NCBI GenBank assembly: GCA_001599295.1
Contig: BCGN01000005.1
Coordinates: 372,001-436,000 of the forward strand
DNA from: Sporopachydermia quercuum
Taxonomy: Eukaryota; Ascomycota; Sporopachydermiomycetes; Sporopachydermiales; Sporopachydermiaceae
DNA: 64,000 nucleotides
Direction of reading: 5' to 3'
The notes under the pieces are model-generated. The model made no database searches, was not told where the DNA came from, and was given only the letters and a program-made list of their open reading frames with translations. Positions 20,129 to 30,280 of this stretch are shown piece by piece (the first letter of the stretch is position 1; each line of letters opens with the position of its first letter). A program made the position numbers and the translations under genes.

Positions 20129-22195
20129 GTTTTCCCTATAATATATTCGCTAAACTGTTCATTTGTTGATATTTCTTTACTTGCTGTAAAGCTGTTTCCT
20201 CTTATTTGCTGACATCTACTGATAACTTATCAACAGTCCAGCAATAAACTAATATCATGGATTTCTAGTAATTATTGTGATATATATTCTGAATTCAATA
20301 TAGCACAATCCGGGGAAATTAACTAGCAAATTATATACAACTCTTCCTGTAATCACTATTATCATTTTACATTTATTTTCATTCATTCGTGCTTGTACTA
20401 TTGCTTAACACTCATAAATGTATTTCTTTTATTTATCATTCCATTTCGTTTCTATTCGTGAGAAAACCTGTTTCACCTGTTTTGGTGTCCGTTGAGAATT
20501 ATCCTATCCGTACAGATGATCTAGTGACTAAAGTTGTACATTANATGGAATAATCATTCTTCAAGGAGATGTTGGTTAGGACGTTTTGATGGGAANAATG
20601 TGCTAGAAAAACTAGAAACCGCTTTTCAAAAATGAAATACGAGATAATGACAATTTCCAGCGTAATAACTGTATATTTTGGATGATTTATCGTTGCTCTA
20701 GTATCGACAGGTTCGGGAGGTCAAAAAAGTAAGGTTCAAAAATAACGTTCATAGGTGTATTTTTGCATAGACACGCATACAAATGCATGGCTCTGCTCTA
20801 GAAAAGGGTCGGTATAAGACTTTTAGAATGAACCTGAAAAAGCTTATATGTCTTGGACTTGGCCTTGGTCTTGGAGTTAACCATGAAAGCCGTTTGATGA
20901 TTATGGGAAAAGCAAAGAGACGATAAGGTCTGAGTTCATATAACGTATATTTTTGTTTGGAAAATGAAAATTAGCGGAACTGTAAGAAAGGATTTCGTTT
21001 CTGAATTACATTATATAGGTCCCTATTTTTGTTGATTACTAGAACAGGGTCCAGCACAGGGTTCGAAGGGTCCGAAATATAATTGGATTGGATCTTCCGT
21101 ATACGTTGAATCTATTATTATTTTGAGAGAGGAAAGTATTAAATCTGGGGGTTTAGTTTGGGTTTAATGCTTGATCTTTTTGTATGGAATCCATAGAAGA
21201 CTTAGTTTAAGAGAGCTGCTCGCTTGAAAGAAAAAGTAAACAGAGAGGGGGAAATCAGTAAGACAAAAACAGTTAATAGAAGGCAACCAAGCCTCGTCTA
21301 AAGTTGATTAATCAATATCTCTAACCCATGACATGTGAAATGATAGCCTGCATATTGGTACATAAAACGTTTTTAATTAGATAAAGTTACTGATAGATTT
21401 CTTGGAGATTAATAGAGACTACCTCAAGGAAAAAAATAATAATAAGCCTTGAAGGTAAATGAAGTATCAAAACTCAATATATCTGTTTGGGTTGTCTAGT
21501 TGTTTTGACTCAGGGTAAAACTTTAACAAAAACTGAGGCCGAAAAGGCTTTTGATCTACATACGTAAACAGATCCGTGAGAGATGAAACCGCGAATTAAT
21601 AGTTGGGTACAAGGACCGTCCTCTTCAAACAACCCCCCTTTTTGATATGAAATATACAGAAAAAACTGGAGAAATAGGTAAGAGAAATACGTTTTCAAAT
21701 ATTTACTAATTTGTTCAATAACAATTGGGGTTGATATTAAAAATTGTCATCTGAAGAAAACAAATTAGACTTCTCATGATACATATTCATCCATGATCAT
21801 ACATCCTGCCAACTTGATCACTTATCAATGAAATTTTTACCGATTGTGCATAATTTGCTGATTTTGTCAATTATTACATTAACTTTATGATAACGAATCC
21901 AAATGAAACCCAGGTTTTCCACAAGCTATTCATACTCAAAGTTCAGTTCATTTATGAGATCTTTTCAAAAGATTAGTTTTTACACCATTCAGCATGTATG
22001 ATTCAGAAATATAACAACAAAGTCAACCACCTGAACGAAATGAAATTTCCTTCAAGAACTATATAAAATTTTAGACTGATCAGTTAATTGTAAACGTTTG
22101 ATTTTTTTTCCTGTTCCTTTTATCGATATGAGAGCTGCAACTAACTACCTAAGAATCATTCAAATGGAGCGTAATCACTAAAGCCTTTCCACTGT
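20129..22195. other. 2.07 kb intergenic region upstream of the alpha-arrestin gene
   Basis: The whole stretch lies upstream of the arrestin gene and downstream of HPPD, both on the minus strand. It contains a small plus-strand frame (20828-20929) encoding a Leu-Gly repeat peptide, a C-rich patch near 21632 and AT-rich sequence. No conserved gene or RNA was recognised. Confidence 0.4.
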
Positions 22196-23752
22196 TCACA
22201 AGTTTCCTCTTTTCCTTTGTTCGTACTCAATTGATTCAAACAAGGTTTTGAAGTTACCTGCACCGAAGCCATCAAAATTATGTCTTTCAATATACTCGAA
22301 GAATACTGTTGGTCTATCCATCAAAGGTCGTGTGAAGATTTGTAGAAGATATCCCTCCTCATCAAAGTCAATAAGAATACGCCTTGCTTTCAGCTCATCC
22401 ACAAACTCATCAGTTGATAAGTTCGAGTGAAGAGGGTTTTTGATCTTGAAAACATTCTGACGTTTTGAGTTGGCCAACTTAGTCTTCAAAGTCTTGTAGT
22501 ATGTTTCAGGAACCTTGTTGAACTCCACTCCTCTATACTTCAAACGATCTACAATTGTAAAAATATCATCTACTAGAAGAGCAATATGTTGTACGCCCGG
22601 ACCATTATTATAGTCAATAAATTCTTCAATTTGAGATTTTCGAATTCCTTCAGCTGGCTCATTAATTGGCATTTTCACGAGTTCGTTGGGACTTGACATG
22701 ACGGTGGATCTCAATGATGAGAATTTGGTTGAGATAGTCTCTTCATCAACTGACCAGTATTTCTTAAACGAAAACATGTTGTGATATTCCGAACTTGCTT
22801 GTTCCATATCATTCCAATCCACATTTTGAACTACGTGATCGATTCTTTTGTACTCAAGATCTTGCAAATGATTATATATATTAGTGTCAGCCAAATCTTC
22901 ATGTTCAGCTGAGCCGATATAACCAGGTAGAAAATTATTAGAATTGTAGTTGGATCTGTCAATGAAAGTGTGCGTGATATCACCCCATCCAGCAACACGA
23001 GCTATTATGACATAGTTTTCAGATGTACCATCTTTCCAGAGAGTAGGCTTTATTAAGGCTTTTGCACCATTAGTTACAGCTCTTTTGAAAGCCAAGTGAA
23101 CATCACCTACTTTGAAGGCCACATCTTTCACAGAATCTCCGTGCTTCTATTAGTATATGAAGAAATAAATCAATGTTAGTGTCTTTTCATAAGCAATGTA
23201 TCAGTTCCATCTTTTTATATCACAAGGTTATTGTACCTGAAGAAAGGCCTTGATATCACCTGTTTCGTTTAGTTCGTCGTATGATTCATCAGGATTGTCC
23301 TCGCTNTCAGAAATGGAATCCAGCTCTGAACTGAGGCGCCTCTTTTTGTGGTTTGTTCCTTTTCTCATGTATCTATCCACTATCCAATTTTCTTCAACAG
23401 AATCCAATGGTTGTAACAATCCAACGAAGCACATTACAATATTGCTATTTGCCACGGTATGGCATACAATGTCCCTTGATCCAGTTTCTAAGCCTTTGTA
23501 GGCCCAGGCTTTGAATCCATATTTTGTAATCAAAGCATCTGCTGCTTGTTTAGGATTGTTTACGTACCAAGTAACAAAGTCATAATCAACCACCAAACTA
23601 TCATCGAACCCCTCTCCGTCTTCCTCTTGATAGTTCCTGTGATCCACCTCAGACTTTTCGATCTCGCTCTCTTGGCTAAAAGGATCATCAAGGTTGCCAT
23701 TACCATCCTTGTCACTTATATTTGAGATATTTGTATTGTAATATCGACCCAT
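22196..23752 (-). CDS. HPD: 4-hydroxyphenylpyruvate dioxygenase, two exons
   Basis: Exon 1 is 23752-23237 and exon 2 is 23146-22196, phase 0, giving about 488 residues. The intron (23236-23147, 90 nt) starts GTACAA, has a CACTAAC branch point at 23181-23175 and ends TAG. The product is a two-barrel non-haem iron dioxygenase. The three iron ligands are visible: His in IDHVVQNVDW (about 274), His in GVQHIALLVDDI (about 357) and Glu in VFFEYIERHN (about 457). FDEEGYLLQIFTRPL and FGAGNFKTLFESIE are further family blocks. It converts 4-hydroxyphenylpyruvate to homogentisate in tyrosine breakdown. Compared with typical forms near 390-400 residues it has an acidic N-terminal extension (about 1-50) and a charged insert around 125-160. 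The ATG at 23752 was chosen; the codon further upstream is TTG. Confidence 0.93.
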
Positions 23753-25563
23753 TATTTCTAATTTATCGTGCAATTTTCAAGATTCTTTAGCATATGTTCC
23801 TAGTAGTATGAAACCTAACAATAGCGATTTTCCTATTTTTACACTACGGCTTAAATCCACCTTCAATGGTACCTTCCATCTCTTTTCGCTGGGAATCAAA
23901 AAANCATAGAGAAAAGAAAGAGAGATAAACAAAAACCATTCCTTTTTGCAGTTCACTTGTTGATTTCACAAAAGAAAATAATGGCATGTTTACCATGATT
24001 TTGTGATTGGGAAGGTCACAGCATTTCTGTAGCTACTGCAACCAGATCAAAAACGAGCAGTTAAACCTCTGAAACACTACTAATCAATCAACACAGTAAT
24101 TACGATTCAGAGGAACATCAACAATGAATCCATTGTTAGATTCAATTTATTCGAAATGGGTCCTTTCAATTGTCTACCCATCCACCACCTCAAAATAGGC
24201 ATCACATCACATATGGCTCAAAAAGGAATTATGAAAATTATTCAGGCACTGAGAAAAAAGGTTTATTTCTGCGATGCCAGTTATAAACTCTATTCAGAAC
24301 TTTGAAAGTTCTTGGATTAATAGTTGATGAAGGGAGTGAATAGTCAATTAATGTAGAGGAACTAATGCAGTGGTAAATAAGCTATGGGTAGTGATAGTTT
24401 ACAAAAAAGGGTTGGGAACGAGAAAAAGTGTTATAGATGTAACTGGATTATACAGTTCTAGTGCCTCAACCTCGAAACTGAATGAAAGCAGGATACCATC
24501 ATCTGAACGTGAATCAATCAACGTCAAAAGATGAGTTATAAAGCTATACAGTTACCATATCAATTGATCTTGCATTGTTGCAAGTAATAGAATGATTGCT
24601 TCAATTCTTTTGTTACCCCATACATAGCATGACTTAGAACTTCTGTCAAGCACTTTGCTGGGCACTTGAACAGCCAACTCTAAAACAAAGCGACACATCT
24701 CTCTAGCTCTAGCGGTCTTACTTTCTTGTACAAGGAAAAGTAAGGTGCTCAACTTCTCAACTGATTGACTATCTCTAAAACAATGAAGATCATCAAATGT
24801 CTCTCAGGTTCCCTTCTGCCTTCTTTTGGTGAACGGACCATCAAATCGTTTCTCCACAACGTTTTCACCTTATTATTCTGGTCGACTATGAGTCATTTCG
24901 GTGTACTTTATCTTATCACGAGAGACCTTTACATGTTCATATTCTTTCCTGGTTATCTTGCATATTTAGAGAAACTTTATTTCTGCAAGCAGCTATCGAA
25001 CCATTAATTCCTTTTTGACTTGATTTCCCCATAAAGACAATTTGATTACAACTGGACAAAGTATAATAATTGATGAGAGTCTGTCAGAACTTATTATTGG
25101 CTTTGCTACATACTTCAAAAGTATTGCGAGAGTCACATGTATCTCTTGCATCTGGTTTCCTACTCAGAATGTTTATATCTAACTGACATTCACGTCCTGC
25201 CGATAAACGCAAAGAATTAGTTTAAATCAAATAAAGTTCTAATTAATTAAGATTCAAAACGTTATTTCCAGATCTCGAAATTTTAAAAGTGAAAAAATTT
25301 CATAGTAAAAAGAGAAGGCGATAAAAAACCATCAAAGTCATAAGTAGATAGTTAATTGAAAGAATAAATATTCTTCCTTTCAATCATAACTACAAACTTA
25401 ACCAATATTATAAACCATAGTGGAAACTACCAAGAATAAGTTATATTTAGCTGGAGGTTGAATAACAAACATATGGGAGTCCTTAGGAAAACTTGAACGC
25501 ACTATATTTATCACAAGTGATAGCTTACATCAAGCAATAGAGAAGCTGAGGGGTTAGAGGTGA
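23753..25563. other. 1.8 kb divergent intergenic region (HPPD and ACT-domain genes)
   Basis: Promoters for HPPD (minus) and the ACT-domain gene (plus). Open frames at 24552-24752 (minus) and 24765-25007 (plus) were examined; the latter begins with TTG and neither shows a domain or a splice partner. No other feature was recognised. Confidence 0.4.
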
Positions 25564-27318
25564 ATGCGATTTAGAACTAATAATAAGAAGTCCACAATGA
25601 GTTCAAGCACTCAAGTTCAGCTTTTCTCTCTGAATCTGAGTATCATATCAATTCCCATCGATAAATATCAGTACTTTTTGTCGCCAATTTTGAAATTGAT
25701 ATTGGGAACATGGAAGGGAGATATTCACAGTTTAGTTCGCAAACAGAAACGAAGCCAATGGCAGAAAAAGCATTCAGGCAAATCCAGTCCTAAATTTGGT
25801 CAGTATCAAAGCGAGCAAAATGATGATCTGGACAGTTTATCCTCCTATACAGATGGTCAACAAAGCCTTTTTGATAATGAGACTTCAGATAACGAATACG
25901 ATGAGTTGAATGGTCGTAGTTTTTCTTCAGATGAAGAAACCATTGACCAAGAAAGAAGTAAGAAACGCATGAGCGGGTCCATGTATTCGAATGCAGGTTC
26001 TACATCAGGGGAGACATCCAATATAGTCAACGGACTAGACAATTTTCATCTACACGCTGATACCTCCAGTATTAATGACACCAGAGAAGGTGCGGATGAT
26101 CAAACGAATGTCACTGAGAATGCTGCTGGTGAGAATTCTGATAATGCCAATGAAACGGCAAAATTATCTGAAGAGTCTAAGCCTTATCATGATTTAATGA
26201 AATTAGTTCAACAAGAGGACAATTTTGTTCATTTATCTATAAGTCCTTTAGAATGCTGTATTATTTTACCTACACCACTAGTTGATTTCATATTTGGTAA
26301 CCATTTAAAAACTTTGGGTCCGGCAACAGATACACAAGTTTTGACCAAAGAGTATATTACTTTTCAAATTCACTGTGATGGCATGGATGAGGGTCAACGA
26401 GTATTAGAACTTACAGCACCTTTAGCTAATGAAGGAATTCCTTTGTATTTCATTACAACATACTTTTCAGATTATGTGTTGGTTCCATCTGAAGTGAAAG
26501 AGAAAGTAGTTCGTACTTTGGAGAATTCGGGTTTCCAGTTCTCTGACTTATCCAATTCTTATGTGTCAATCGCGCAACCTTCTTCTTCAACAGCTTCCAA
26601 CAAACATGAAATAGCTACGGCAAATGGTCATTATTCGTTACGCCGAGATTACCTAGACAACTCATATACTTCCACTTCGACTGCCTCCTCAAAATCAGTG
26701 TCTTATTCACCTACGCTCGAAGCCAAAACTTTTGATATGTTTTATAATTCTGGAGTTCAACCAATTGTAGAACTCAACACTAAGCTTGTACTTACGGCAA
26801 CTAGGGTTTCATCTTCATCTCCACTGTCATCATTGGCCATTCACGATTCCGGTTTGGTCACACAAATCATAACGATATTACTATCCTCGCCAAAGTACTT
26901 TTCTTTAACTGTTGCCAACGATCTTGAAACATCATTACTACTAGACAGCAAAACAGTGAAAGAATTTCCCGACAACTTACTTATAGGATCATTACGTGAT
27001 TATGTTATTCCTATTTTCTTTGATCTACGGTCGTTACCCTTGGAATCAACAGGTATAGTTGCTGGTGTGGCATCTCGGCTGTTAAGATCGTCAGCTGTTA
27101 CAGAAGAAGCAGATAAGGCCGATAAGGCAGGAGAAAAGTCGTCTTATGATAGCTCTTTCTCCTCCTTCAACCATGGCAAAGGAGGAATCAACATGAATTA
27201 CCTATCTACTGCAAAAAGTGGAATTGTTATGGTAGCTTATGAAGATGTAAAGCTGGCCATAAAAGCTTTACAAGAGTTTGAGAATGACTACCCAAATTAC
27301 CCTGAGACCCTCAAATGA
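25564..27318 (+). CDS. CASTOR-like ACT-domain protein
   Basis: A 584-residue protein. Near the N-terminus a strand-rich block (SLNLSIISIPIDKYQYFLSP) precedes a long acidic Ser/Asn-rich linker (about 75-205). Then comes LSISPLECCIILPT (about 222-236) and an ACT-type element, EGIPLYFITTYFSDYVLVPS, near residues 295-315. The latter closely resembles the ACT domains of CASTOR/GATSL proteins, the arginine sensors that regulate TORC1 in animals. A second alpha/beta region follows (residues 400-500 with SSLAIHDSGLVTQIITILLS). Related fungal proteins are known as ACT-domain proteins, mostly uncharacterised. A second ATG at codon 12 is an alternative start. Ligand binding and any link to TORC1 are inference from the fold. 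Confidence 0.68.
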   Translation: MRFRTNNKKSTMSSSTQVQLFSLNLSIISIPIDKYQYFLSPILKLILGTWKGDIHSLVRKQKRSQWQKKHSGKSSPKFGQYQSEQNDDLDSLSSYTDGQQSLFDNETSDNEYDELNGRSFSSDEETIDQERSKKRMSGSMYSNAGSTSGETSNIVNGLDNFHLHADTSSINDTREGADDQTNVTENAAGENSDNANETAKLSEESKPYHDLMKLVQQEDNFVHLSISPLECCIILPTPLVDFIFGNHLKTLGPATDTQVLTKEYITFQIHCDGMDEGQRVLELTAPLANEGIPLYFITTYFSDYVLVPSEVKEKVVRTLENSGFQFSDLSNSYVSIAQPSSSTASNKHEIATANGHYSLRRDYLDNSYTSTSTASSKSVSYSPTLEAKTFDMFYNSGVQPIVELNTKLVLTATRVSSSSPLSSLAIHDSGLVTQIITILLSSPKYFSLTVANDLETSLLLDSKTVKEFPDNLLIGSLRDYVIPIFFDLRSLPLESTGIVAGVASRLLRSSAVTEEADKADKAGEKSSYDSSFSSFNHGKGGINMNYLSTAKSGIVMVAYEDVKLAIKALQEFENDYPNYPETLK

Positions 27319-27805
27319 TCAAAAAAAACTCTCAGCAGTTAAGGTACAGTGTATACATATATAATATCCAATGTTATTAAAAAGGTGGGTGCCAATCTCT
27401 TTTCTTCATATTTGTAGTTTTTTGGCTATCAATGCAATGTAATGTTGATGGCCAATAGACCTCACCAAATCAGGCAAAGACCTAACCTACACAATAATAG
27501 GAGATTATATAGATCACTTTTCAAGCAAGGGAAAATTACGGAAATTATCTGGGTTAAACATATTGTCACACCAAGTTTCTTGTCATATGTCACATGCATA
27601 CACCAATTACCCGGACAGCACTCAATATACTGTTCTCTTCCATTCTGTAACACTATGAACTATCACATAGCAATTATGAAAGGTGAAATATCAAACAGTA
27701 ACCAGCCGAATATCATCTTGCTTCTGCTGATCCAGCAAAAACATATAAGGAAAAAACATAAAATCAACAATAAATAATCAATAGTATTAACATATTTTAT
27801 GCACA
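27319..27805. other. LSM2 upstream region
   Basis: About 490 bp between the ACT-domain gene and LSM2. An ATG-started open frame of 111 codons (27442-27777) lies here but has biased composition and no recognisable domain. The region also holds the LSM2 promoter. Confidence 0.4.
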
Positions 27806-28527
27806 ATGCTGTTTTTTTCTTTTTTCAAAACCCTAGTGGACCAAACAGTACGTGTGAATGCGATTCCTAATTGGATATCTCCATAGTGACACCTTTTCAT
27901 GGATATCAACTGTTAGGAACAATAAAATAGTTCCTATACTTTATGAGCTACTAACAGACGATAATAGGTGAAAGTTGAGGTACGAATATTGTGTTGGAAA
28001 TTTCAGACTACCAATTGTTATTTAAAGTGAAGGAGACATTCTAGAATGAAGACGAACAACTAATCATCATAATCTTTAGCTCAAAAATGATGTTGTGATC
28101 CAAGGAACGTTGAAGTCAGTGGACCAATATTTCAATATCAAATTAGAAAATATAGGTGTTGTGAACGAAGGACAGTATCCTCATCTCGTATGTTAACCCC
28201 AAAAAGAGAGGTTTGCAACATGATTTCGAGGTGATCGAATCACTTGTTTATTGCATTTCTCTTATTTATTACAATCAACAGAACCATCAATTCTAACAAT
28301 GACATCCAGAGTTCAGTGAAAAATGTGTTTTTAAGAGGTTCCATGGTGAGGTATATTCATCTTGATCCGTCAACTGTTGATATACCTTTATTAGAAGACG
28401 CTACAAGAAGAGGTATGTATTTTCGTCCCAGATTAACAATCTATTCTGAAACTATGGGCAATTTACTAACCTTTACTTTCCAAATATAGAATCATTAGCA
28501 GCATCTGGCCAAAATCTAGGACGATAG
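27806..28527 (+). CDS. LSM2: U6 snRNA-associated Sm-like protein Lsm2, five exons including a 12-nt microexon
   Basis: Exons are 27806-27847, 27968-27979, 28080-28187, 28310-28412 and 28490-28527. They join to 303 nt and a 100-residue protein (S. cerevisiae Lsm2 has 95). It begins MLFFSFFKTLVDQT, the microexon adds VKVE, and exon 3 continues LKNDVVIQGTLKSVDQYFNI (Sm1 motif). Exon 4 carries the Sm2 motif (NVFLRGSMVRYIHL) and ATRR; exon 5 the short tail. Donors are GTACGT, GTACGA, GTATGT and GTATGT; branch points are TACTAAC (27949), AACTAAT (28058), TTCTAAC (28291) and TACTAAC (28464). Lsm2 is part of the Lsm1-7 ring (mRNA decay) and the Lsm2-8 ring (U6 snRNP). Every junction restores the conserved family sequence in frame. 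Confidence 0.93.
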
Positions 28528-28662
28528 ATGTTTTATAACTCAGTCATGATTATGTATAATACAATTTTTATTAACTATCAATCCTTCAGAACCAAAATGC
28601 TCTGAACCTCCCCAAAATAAACCCTGAACAAATCCCATTCTCAAGAAATAAAACCGACTACA

Positions 28663-29778
28663 CTACATCTCACTTCCGTCATCATCCACGTTTTGGTTGT
28701 CGTTCGCATTATCATCATAATAATCATCACCTTCTTCATCGAAATCAATGCTTTCTTCCTGATCTCTGGCTTTCTTAACATCCTCTAAAGTCGTTCTGAA
28801 TATCTCCTGAACTTCAAGCGAATCCATTGGCTCTGTAAACAAGGCAAAGGTATCTTTCTCATTCAACTCAGCATTCACTAACTCCTCAACTACAACACCT
28901 AGTGCCAAGATAGCAGTCTCATCGCAGTTACCAAAAAACATATCATTTTCTTCGGGTACCTCAATCCATTTACTAGGTTTTCTTTTTCTTGGATTGCTGT
29001 TTTCGTTCTCTTCTGAATCGTCATCGCTATCTCTTTCGCCTTCTCCTTCTACACGAAAATCCCGCTTTCTACGTAGAATGCAAGTCTCTCTTACAGCTAC
29101 AACTCGCGATCCCCTTTTTATACGTTTCCGTGAATACAACTTGTTCACCTCGTTTTCATATACTCTTGACGAATAGTATTGCAGTGACTTCAATAAATCA
29201 GCATCAGGTAGATCTTCGTGTTCTACTATTGGAATGTCACGTTCAAAATTATATGCGTTGGCCAAAACTGATGTCCAGGGTTTAATTGAGTAGTCCTTAT
29301 TCACGTCGTCAGTAAGATCAACTAATATAGGATTGCTTCGATGAAACATTAGTTGCTTCACATATTCCTGAATATCATTCTTTCCCACTAGACCTTGTTT
29401 GGCACTGCCATGAATAGAACGATTTAATCGTAAATCATCTTTCCATCGAGCAAGCCTTTTTGCATAAGAATCTACTCGGATTTGCTCTGTAGTTATATCA
29501 TTAATACACTGATATCCCCAGAACAATGACAGTAGTTCATCTGGTGAAAAGGGTGCTCCCAGGTTACTGTAGTTACTGTAATCAGACTCCATTGCTGCCA
29601 AATAGACAGTATCTTCTGGATTGAACAGCTCATTATTACCACCTCTTACTTTTTTAATTAATCTTTTCAAATCGGGCCTTGTGTTCACAGTGTCCCTGTA
29701 TACACCAGTTATTGCTTCATAAATGGTGTACTTCTCTGGAGTATCTAAAGGATTTTTACTGTTTACCTCAAGAACCAT
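28663..29778 (-). CDS. Unidentified nuclear-type protein with acidic C-terminus
   Basis: A 371-residue protein I cannot name. The start used is ATG 29778 (MVLEVNSKNPLDTPEKY); upstream in-frame codons are non-ATG. Visible parts are an N-terminal helical region, a block near residues 75-100 (LGAPFSPDELLSLFWGYQ) faintly like a SANT/Myb helix, and a helical YYSSRVYENE segment. A basic stretch (KLYSRKRIKRGSR and RRKRDFR) could be nuclear localisation. Then come a DE-rich linker with RKRKP, a conserved-looking NCDETAILALGVVVEELV block, and a very acidic Asp-rich tail. The pattern would fit a subunit of a transcription complex such as the Pol I upstream factor (Rrn5-like), but that is a guess. It is convergent with LSM2, 135 bp away. 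Confidence 0.6.
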   Translation of the reverse strand: MVLEVNSKNPLDTPEKYTIYEAITGVYRDTVNTRPDLKRLIKKVRGGNNELFNPEDTVYLAAMESDYSNYSNLGAPFSPDELLSLFWGYQCINDITTEQIRVDSYAKRLARWKDDLRLNRSIHGSAKQGLVGKNDIQEYVKQLMFHRSNPILVDLTDDVNKDYSIKPWTSVLANAYNFERDIPIVEHEDLPDADLLKSLQYYSSRVYENEVNKLYSRKRIKRGSRVVAVRETCILRRKRDFRVEGEGERDSDDDSEENENSNPRKRKPSKWIEVPEENDMFFGNCDETAILALGVVVEELVNAELNEKDTFALFTEPMDSLEVQEIFRTTLEDVKKARDQEESIDFDEEGDDYYDDNANDNQNVDDDGSEM

Positions 29779-30280
29779 ATTCTCTTGGATTTCACAGGAG
29801 TTTATGAGAGCATACAAACTATATATGTTAGATCATGATACGAGAAAAAGAACAAGAAACTCAAGAATGATTTTCATAACAATGCAGTACATACATTGGA
29901 AACAAGTGAAAAGGAATCACAAGAGTAAAGAGCTGAAAATGATTTTGTTGATGGAGAAGGAAAACTCAGGGGGAACCCGTATGTTATTATATCCGTTATT
30001 TTGTTTATCAAGAAAAACTTACAAGATGGCATGTATTCAGTTTAAAGGGTAGATGTATTAGTTTTTAAACAATACAACTGTACTGAATATTTATTTTAAA
30101 CGAGATTTATAGTGAGTTTTTCTATTAATGCTTTCTGCTTTGTTTATTTACTGTATAATTATGATTTATAAGGTTGTACCCCACCAGACGATTTTGATAA
30201 TCCGGAAACCCGAATTATGACAGTTATATCCGATTTTTATCAATAGCGGAAATGGTGATGATTCATTACTTGATAAACCC
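29779..30280. other. Intergenic region upstream of the unidentified acidic-protein gene
   Basis: About 500 bp between two minus-strand genes: promoter of the unidentified gene and 3' end of the TatD-family gene. Nothing further was recognised. Confidence 0.4.

Noticed and set aside
21050-21085. GGGTTCGAAGGG, resembling a tRNA T-arm (B box)
   Set aside because: No matching A box, acceptor stem or cloverleaf could be drawn around it.
24552-25007. Opposing small open frames between HPPD and the ACT-domain gene
   Set aside because: The plus-strand frame starts with TTG; neither has conserved motifs or introns.
27442-27777. ATG-started open frame of 111 codons upstream of LSM2
   Set aside because: Composition is His/Asn/Ile-rich with no domain, it abuts the LSM2 promoter, and it is more likely a chance frame.
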